Assembly: GCA_027422505.1 (NCBI GenBank)
Contig: JAPQWV010000412.1
Coordinates: forward strand, 248,001-312,000
DNA: 64,000 nt
Origin: Craterostigma plantagineum
Taxonomy: Eukaryota; Streptophyta; Magnoliopsida; Lamiales; Linderniaceae
Reading direction: 5' to 3'
The notes below the pieces were generated by a model that saw only the letters and a program-made list of their open reading frames with translations, was not told the origin of the DNA and did not search any database. Of the stretch, positions 57,838-64,000 are shown one piece after another. How positions within the stretch are numbered: position 1 is the first letter of the stretch; every line of letters begins with the position of its first letter. The position numbers and the translations under genes were made by a program.

Positions 57838-58171
57838 TGTAGAAATTCGGGCCGAACCTCAAGTAATTTATCCATCATCGAGGCCCACGCACACACACCA
57901 CACATGAGGAGGGGTCTCAGTATAAGCTTGATGTCCATCAATTGATATTAGGAGGAGTTACCCATCAAGCATATCAACCCATTTAATTTCTTGCTATTGT
58001 CGATGTGGGATATCACCGCAGCACACGTGACATCCTCAACACTCCCCCCTCACGTGTGAGCCCATTTATTTTAATCGGACGGGAATGTCATTCTTTTCGA
58101 ACCCGCCATATATAATTTTTTAGTTAAGCCGGATCCACTCTGATACCATGTAAAAATTCGGGTCGGGCCTC
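57838..58171 (-). mobile_element. TRIM (miniature LTR retrotransposon), cut by a gypsy element
   Basis: LTR 57838-58041 (204 bp; TGTAGAAATTCGGG..CCTCAACA) is followed by a polypurine-tract complement CTCCCCCCT, an interior of only 107 bp, and a PBS TGGTATCAGAG (minus strand) at 58138-58148. A second LTR starts TGTAAAAATTCGGGTCGGGC at 58149. It is broken after 23 bp by the gypsy insertion at 58172. Tiny size, a PBS, a polypurine tract and no ORF define a TRIM. Confidence 0.75.
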
Positions 58172-59837
58172 TGATAAATGAAATTTATATCGTATTTTAT
58201 ACCCTGTGAAAGCGTAATATCGGTTGTTATTTATTTGAATTTTCTTCGAATATCATACGCATACGTTTATGTTTGATTTTTAACAGATATTGGGAGAAAG
58301 AATTACAACCGATAATATTCGGGCTTGAATCAATTTGAAGAACCAGCAAAACTCGGCCCATCAATTCCTAATCAAAAGCCCATTAAATCGGGCCCATAAA
58401 AGAGCCCAAAGGAAAGTGCCCAAGCCCATACTACAAGGACAGAATAGATACAAAAATGCACACGTACTCATACACGCACATTGACTAAAGAGAGACACTC
58501 AAGCACGCCGAACGCAAAAGATGAAGAAAATCAAAAGCTCACGGCTCAAGGAAGAAAGAACGATCGTATGCCGTTCTTGAGCAGAAAAATAAGGATTTTT
58601 GTCTCCCCTCAACTATCTATAAATAGGAAGGATCAACGTGCAAGTGGAGGAGGAGGACGAGACCATACACACGCATACACTTCACTCAAAGCTCACGTTC
58701 GAGGCCACCCGAAGCAATATTTGGCAGAACAACGAAACACGACACCGCGGAGGAATCGAGCTCGCTGCTCTTGGTGCTGCTCGGGGCTGAAATTTCATCA
58801 CAGAGGAACATCGACGAAGCTCTCAGCTCTCACCAAGGAAGGCGCTGCTGACCAGCTCTAACTCAAGGAACATCTAAGCGAGGTAGTTGTGTGTAGGCAA
58901 GATTGGGCTGCATGCGTGTTAGGAGCCAGCAAGGGGGCAGCAACGTGATTATCGTGTGCATTCGCAACTCGCCCACCATCTGCTCGACGAAATTCCTCAA
59001 CGAAGGAAGGCGAAATTCAGGGAAGAAAATATATTTTTCTCGTTGTTATTTATGCTTCTCGTCGCGTTGATGTTTCATATGAGTAGTTAAATCTTGTCGT
59101 ATTTGAGATTAGATGAACCCTAGCGATATCGTACGTGTGTTTAAAGTATTATTGGTATGCTTTTTATTATGACTCGGTTACGATATATGCTATTATTTTG
59201 ATTATGTCTATGTGGTCGAAATAATTGTTGGGAAATCGATCGCTACGCTCGAGAGAGGGGCGACGATTAGACCACTCGTAAACGAGCGGAATAAACTCAT
59301 CGCTAGAGATAGGTTGAATTAACCCGCCGGATTAGAGTCAAATCTAATAGCGGGATTCATCATTATTTATTGCCGTCTGCGGTTAAGTAAGTTAGGGAAG
59401 CTTGCCCAACTATTTAAAACGTAGATTAGTTGTTGCGAGTCAAAGCGAGTAAGCGCAGTTTCGCCCAATCGTAGAAATTCGTATACATATCATAGGAATC
59501 CTCACGGTCTAATAATTAGCTAAATATATTATTTATTTGTCGTTCGGTCGAGCTAGGGGGATTCGAAGTCTCAAATACGTGTTCGTTCATAAGGTCACCG
59601 TTTTTATATCTTTATTAAACTGTTTATTTTAAGTGTTTATCGTTATTTAAATTTTCAAACATCACAAAAATATTCACTAGGATATTTAAACGACAGTTTT
59701 CTAAAGTATATAGTTCCTTTGGGTTCGATACTCGAATATTTGCCATTTCTATACTATTTTCGATAGGTACACTTGCCTGTTGAGCGTAGTTAGTTCGTCG
59801 ATATTCGTTTTATTTTATTACTCGATCCGCTCGATCA
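58172..59837 (+). repeat. Gypsy 5' LTR
   Basis: 1666 bp, TGATAAATG..CGATCA. Encodes nothing recognisable; the open frame at 58481-58861 recurs in the 3' LTR only because the repeats are nearly identical. Confidence 0.85.
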
Positions 59838-59843
59838 AGTTTT

Positions 59844-59860
59844 TGGCGCCGTTGCCGGGG
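59844..59860 (+). other. Primer-binding site (tRNA-Asp type)
   Basis: TGGCGCCGTTGCCGGGG begins six bases after the LTR end and is the PBS characteristic of Athila/Tat gypsy elements. Confidence 0.85.
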
Positions 59861-59885
59861 AACTATTGATATTTGGAAGACCTTA

Positions 59886-60126
59886 GTTTATTATTCTAGC
59901 TATTATTATTATTATTTTTATTAGTATTATTATTGTTATTACTCTTATTGTGTCTCAGTTACAATAATAATAATAATTATTATTATTATTATTATTTATG
60001 AGTATTTTTATTATTACTATTATTTTTATTCTTATTATTTTACTGTTTATTATTATTATTATTATTATTATTATATTATTATTGTGTGTCACTTATCATT
60101 ATTATTAGTATTATTTACGATTATTT
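59886..60126. repeat. (TTA)n-rich microsatellite tract
   Basis: Interrupted TTA/TAA trinucleotides over about 240 bp between the PBS and gag. Confidence 0.9.
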
Positions 60127-60171
60127 TTTTCTCTTATTCTAGGTAAATCGGAGGCAAAGTAATCGCCAGAA

Positions 60172-61714
60172 ATGTATGACGTCACCGACACAACCGCACT
60201 CAATGCTAAGTTCGACGTCCTACAACAACAAATTACAGCAAACGGCCTTCAGATGCAGACCTTAATGAATGCAGCCTTATTGCATCTTACAACGAAGTCA
60301 GCCGTTAACACAGTACAGTTGCAGCATGCCTCGATGACCCACAGCTTTCGTACCTCCTCATCCATACCCTACATATATCCCTCTATGCACTACTTGCGGT
60401 GGAAGCCATGACGCAACTCAATGTCCATCTATTATTTCGGTGAAGCAGGCGGCCTACTTAGGATACTACCAAGGTCCGAGAAATTTTATCCCCCAAGTTC
60501 ATCCGAACATGGCCTTCGAAAATCATCAACAAGCTCCTCTAGAATTTCATAATCAAAGAGCACATTGGTTCCGCGGAAATTATGAGAATGCTCCCGATTG
60601 TCAGATGGATAAGCTTGAAGACAAGTTTGCCAAGTTGATGGAGAAGCTGGATCGCTTGGATAGTCAAGAAGTTCGGCTGCAAAATGCCGAATCTTCCTTG
60701 AGAGCATTAGAGAAGCAAGCCGGAGAAATAGCTGAAACTATTCAACGACGCAAGCTAAGTGCATTAGCTATCAATACGGAGACGCAACCGAAGGAGTATT
60801 GCCATGACGTTACACCAAGGAGCAGGGAGGATGTTGCTCCAAGATCACCAGTCAACATTTCTCAACCAAAAATTCCATTTCCGGCAGCCCTAACACGGGG
60901 AATACCCAGAGTTCCATTTGGAGAATATCTTGCCGAGAAGAGCGCCAAGAAAGAAGCTGCGAAGAAGAACAATGTCGAGATCCATGAAGAGAAAGTAGAA
61001 GAGCAAGTGACGGAAGTGGTGGCGAATAGCGTGACGGAAGAAGCTCATGTCAAGGAAGAACAAGTTGACAAAGAAAAAGTGGTCATGACTAAGCCCCCGG
61101 TCAAGGCGAATCAACCGGAGATCCCATACCCAACTATGCTAAACACGGATATGGTTTTCGATGAGTATGGTAAATTTCTTTCTAGCCTCAAGCAAATAAA
61201 TAGTAACTTACCGCTAGTCAAAGGTCTTGCACAGGTACACCAATATGTGAAATACCACAAGGACTTACTCACGAACAAATTGCAGCTCGATGTTGTTTCT
61301 ACTCTTCGTCCTCGAAGGAATGTGCTAGTAACAAGTGATAGATTTCCCGCAGGTTTCATTATTGTTTATTTGGAAGAGGTTGAGCATTTACCCTTGATCC
61401 TCGAGGGATCAATTTTAGCAGCAACCATGGTAGATGTTACGAATGGTAGTTTGAAGTCTAGGATGGATGGAGAGAAAGTAACATTTAACACTCCGGATAA
61501 TAATTGCAAGCATGCTTATCGGCGTTACTTTTTAGATGTCGTTGATCAAACTACTCCGTTTTCTTTGCTAGATACATTGCAGGTCACTGTGAAAAATATG
61601 AGAATTATTAAGGGAAGTAAGGAGGTTGATAAAGAGAGGCGCTCATTCGAGGGACCGCCATGTTTGGAGCTTAAGCAACCCGATGGTCGTATCCTCAATC
61701 GTTATATTGTTTGA
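60172..61714 (+). CDS. Athila/Tat-type Gag plus degenerate protease
   Basis: A short frame (60172-60411; MYDVTDTTALNAKFDVLQQQ) stops at TGA, and the main 424-residue frame runs 60440-61714. The main frame has a coiled-coil-like stretch (KLEDKFAKLMEKLDRLDSQE) and then the Athila gag signature LEKQAGEIAETI..NTETQPKEY near residues 90-120. Lys/Glu-rich repeats (EEKVEEQVTEV) follow, and a protease-like tail in which the usual LILGRPFLAT has become LILEGSILAATMVDVTNGSL, followed by GEKVTFN. The N-terminal retrotransposon-gag core seems missing between the two frames. It could still supply an RNA-binding scaffold, but protease activity is doubtful. Confidence 0.7.
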
Positions 61715-63253
61715 ACCACCTTGAAACCACTGAACGGTGTCTAGCTAAAAGACATTAAAGAAAGCGCTAATTGGGAGGCACCCCAAGCTATCCTATGTTT
61801 TTCTTTTATTTCTATGCGCTCTTTAGTTTTTATGATTTTATTTTTCGATGATCGCAGGGAATTCAAAATCTCAAGTGTGGGGAGAAGCCGTACAAAGCAT
61901 GCGCATCAGACTATTCAGGGAAGTTCGCTTATCTATTTATTCCCCGTCCTTGTGTTACATAATTGTTACGTTGAGGACAACGTAATTCTTAAGTGTGGGG
62001 AGGGGAATTTCTGCGAAATTGATGCGAACATATTATATAGGTGCATGACATGATTTTTTTTGGTATAAAAGTTTCGAAAATTTGGCATGAATTTTTTTTT
62101 TTCGAAAATCATGTTTCTTATCGATCAAAGGATGCTTTCATGTTAGAAATTGTGTGAGTAATTAGGATACATATGCGTAGTCTACGTCTTTCTTACATGA
62201 TGAACTTGGTGATACTTGAGAGATTCGTACACATAACACTATTTTTGTGAGATTTTTGAGCCTACGAGCTTTTTGCTCATTTCTTTGGTTGTGTGAATCG
62301 TGCTTAATTTATTTCTCTTCAGAACTTGCTTGTGTATTGCGTTTTGAAATTATTTAAAGTGAGATTGTGTGAAAATGAGGAAGGCATTAGGAATTCAGTC
62401 CATAGCCAAAGTAACCAACCACGGCTGATCACCATAGTTATCCACTTTGAGCTTGGGCTTTTTATTTGTGAAAACCGGATTATAAATTGCCGACCCTGAT
62501 TAAGCCTTCAGACTTAAACCCATTGGAGCGATAGTAGGAGTGGAGGTTGAATGCCGAACTCAAGAAGCGCAACCCGTGCTAAATTTCTGAGCTGAGCGTC
62601 GAAAAAAAAATATAGTAGAAAAAAATAAAAAGAAAAAAAAAGAGAGCGAAAAAAAAAATTAGTCGGCTAAGAACTCTTCCTCCGATAATCTTTCACTCTC
62701 AAAAGCATATTACCTATTTTCTTGATTGAGAGGTTGAAAGAAGAATGGCTTAGTAGAAAAAAAAACGACGAAAGAATGAAATGAGTTGAAAAAGGGGCGA
62801 ATCATGGGTGCGTTCGAGATGATGGCATGAGTTCGACACGACTACAGCTCATATCCTTTCTACACTTATTCCTTTCATATCTTATCTCAGCCATATTATA
62901 ACCCGTTAAAGACCTTCCGATTCACGCCAGATCATTGAAAGTGGTAGATTTACGAATTGCTTGCAAGCTTATGGTAGAGATTAGATTAGTGCATGACCCG
63001 AGAGAGTTCACAGACATTTTAACCTATACACTGAGTGATTTGAGTGAATCTTTGTGAGGTGCAGATTTTGATAGGTATTGCTAAAGGAAATCCTGTAGTT
63101 AGTCGGTGATTTCAAATATGCTTTCCGACTTTACTTGCATTTTCTCCTACGTGATTTCGTTCTTGATTGATATGTTGCATGGGTTTATCCTTTTTATATG
63201 CCATTATTATTTCTTTACTTGAGGTCAAGCAAACGCTTAGGTGTGGGGAGATT
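61715..63253 (+). other. Gypsy 3' non-coding region (pol deleted)
   Basis: Contains TTGGGAGGCACCCCAAGC (61769-61786), CTCAAGTGTGGGGA (61871), CTTAAGTGTGGGGAGG (61989) and CTTAGGTGTGGGGAGA (63237), strings typical of Athila/Tat 3' regions. An A-rich stretch lies at 62595-62660. No pol motif in any frame. Confidence 0.65.
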
Positions 63254-64000
63254 TGATAAATGAAATTTATATCGTATTTTATACCCTGTAAAAGCGTAAT
63301 ATCGGTTGTTATTTATTTGAATTTTCTTCGAATATCATACGCATACGTTTATGTTTGATTTTTGACAGATATTGGGAGAAAGAATTACAACCGATAATAT
63401 TCGGGCTTGAATCAATTTGAAGAACCAGCAAAACTCGGCCCATCAATTCCTAATCAAAAGCCCATTAAATCGGGCCCATAAAAGAGCCCAAAGGAAAGTG
63501 CCCAAGCCCATACTACAAGGACAGAATAGATACAAAAATGCACACGTACTCATACACGCACGATTGACTAAAGAGAGACACTCAAGCACGCCGAACGCAA
63601 AAGATGAAGAAAATCAAAAGCTCACGGCTCAAGGAAGAAAGAACGATCGTATGCCGTTCTTGAGCAGAAAAATAAGGATTTTTGTCTCCCCTCAACTATC
63701 TATATATAGGAAGGATCAACGTGCAAGTGGAGGAGGAGGACGAGACCATACACACGCATACACTTCACTCAAAGCTCACGTTCGAGGCCACCCGAAGCAA
63801 TATTTGGCAGAACAACGAAACACGACACCGCGGAGGAATCGAGCTCGCTGCTCTTGGTGCTGCTCGGGGCTGAAATTTCATCACAGAGGAACATCGACGA
63901 AGCTCTCAGCTCTCACCAAGGAAGGCGCTGCTGACCAGCTCTAACTCAAGGAACATCTAAGCGAGGTAGTTGTGTGTAGGCAAGATTGGGCTGCATGCGT
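63254..64000 (+). repeat. Gypsy 3' LTR, truncated by window end
   Basis: The first 747 bp match 58172-58918 with few differences (for example TGTAAAAG against TGTGAAAG near the start, and TATATATAGG against TATAAATAGG). Confidence 0.85.

Larger units (their letters stand above)
58172..64000 (+). mobile_element. Athila/Tat-type Ty3-gypsy element without pol, right end outside window
   Basis: 5' LTR 58172-59837, PBS TGGCGCCGTTGCCGGGG at 59844-59860 (tRNA-Asp type, typical of Athila/Tat), gag at 60172-61714, a non-coding 3' region containing several GTGTGGGG strings, then a 3' LTR from 63254 that runs off the window. Only about five differences separate the first 747 bases of the two LTRs, so it is young. 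No RT, RNase H or integrase is encoded. The TSD should be GCCTC (58167-58171), to be found after the right LTR. Confidence 0.85.

Noticed and set aside
58481..58861. 126-residue ORF, also at 63417-63944
   Set aside because: Located within the gypsy LTRs upstream of the PBS; duplicated only because LTRs are duplicated.

Overview
The window is nuclear DNA of a eudicot plant, most likely an asterid although I cannot fix the family. It is AT-rich, with spliceosomal introns, three plant-specific regulatory gene families (EPFL peptide, WOX9 homeobox, VOZ transcription factor) and dense nested transposable elements. No bacterial, organellar, rRNA or CRISPR signal is visible. Boundaries below were read by eye from terminal repeats and target-site duplications (TSDs). 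Function calls rest on motif recognition, not database searches. || Layout. 1-2206: end of a CACTA transposon with TNP2 remnants. 2207-4800: broken Ty1-copia pieces, one with an unusual Lys/Glu-rich gag tail. 6140-11035: an autonomous-type MULE with long TIRs and a 10-bp TSD, carrying a decayed transposase, a Stowaway MITE inside an intron and a hAT-like element inside an exon. 11974-13114: an apparently intact two-exon EPFL secreted-peptide gene. 13961-17877: a foldback element whose right arm is split by a 2.7-kb solo LTR. 19-32 kb: a GC-rich unknown ORF, two inverted copies of another long LTR, a copia element inside a Helitron, and two Stowaway MITEs. 36.4-41.5 kb: a WOX9/STIMPY-type gene whose last exon carries a 10-bp frameshift, a gag-only copia element and a LINE fragment. 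41989-46511: a very young copia element lacking most of RNase H. 47989-49846: a VOZ pseudogene. 50.4-53.4 kb: a SINE, Helitron ends and hAT-type MITEs. 53.6-56.3 kb: a mariner-like transposase with a complete DD39D triad but one stop codon, next to an orphan gene exon. 56.6-58.2 kb: a retroposed GC-rich unit with a 20-bp TSD, then a TRIM. 58172 to the end: an Athila/Tat-type gypsy element with gag but no pol. || Reading. Only the EPFL gene looks intact. WOX9 and VOZ are recognisable but broken, so this looks like a gene-poor, transposon-filled interval retaining decaying paralogs. Several retroelements (38258-40869, 41989-46511, 58172-end) have nearly identical LTRs yet lack part or all of pol, which implies recent mobilisation in trans by relatives elsewhere.
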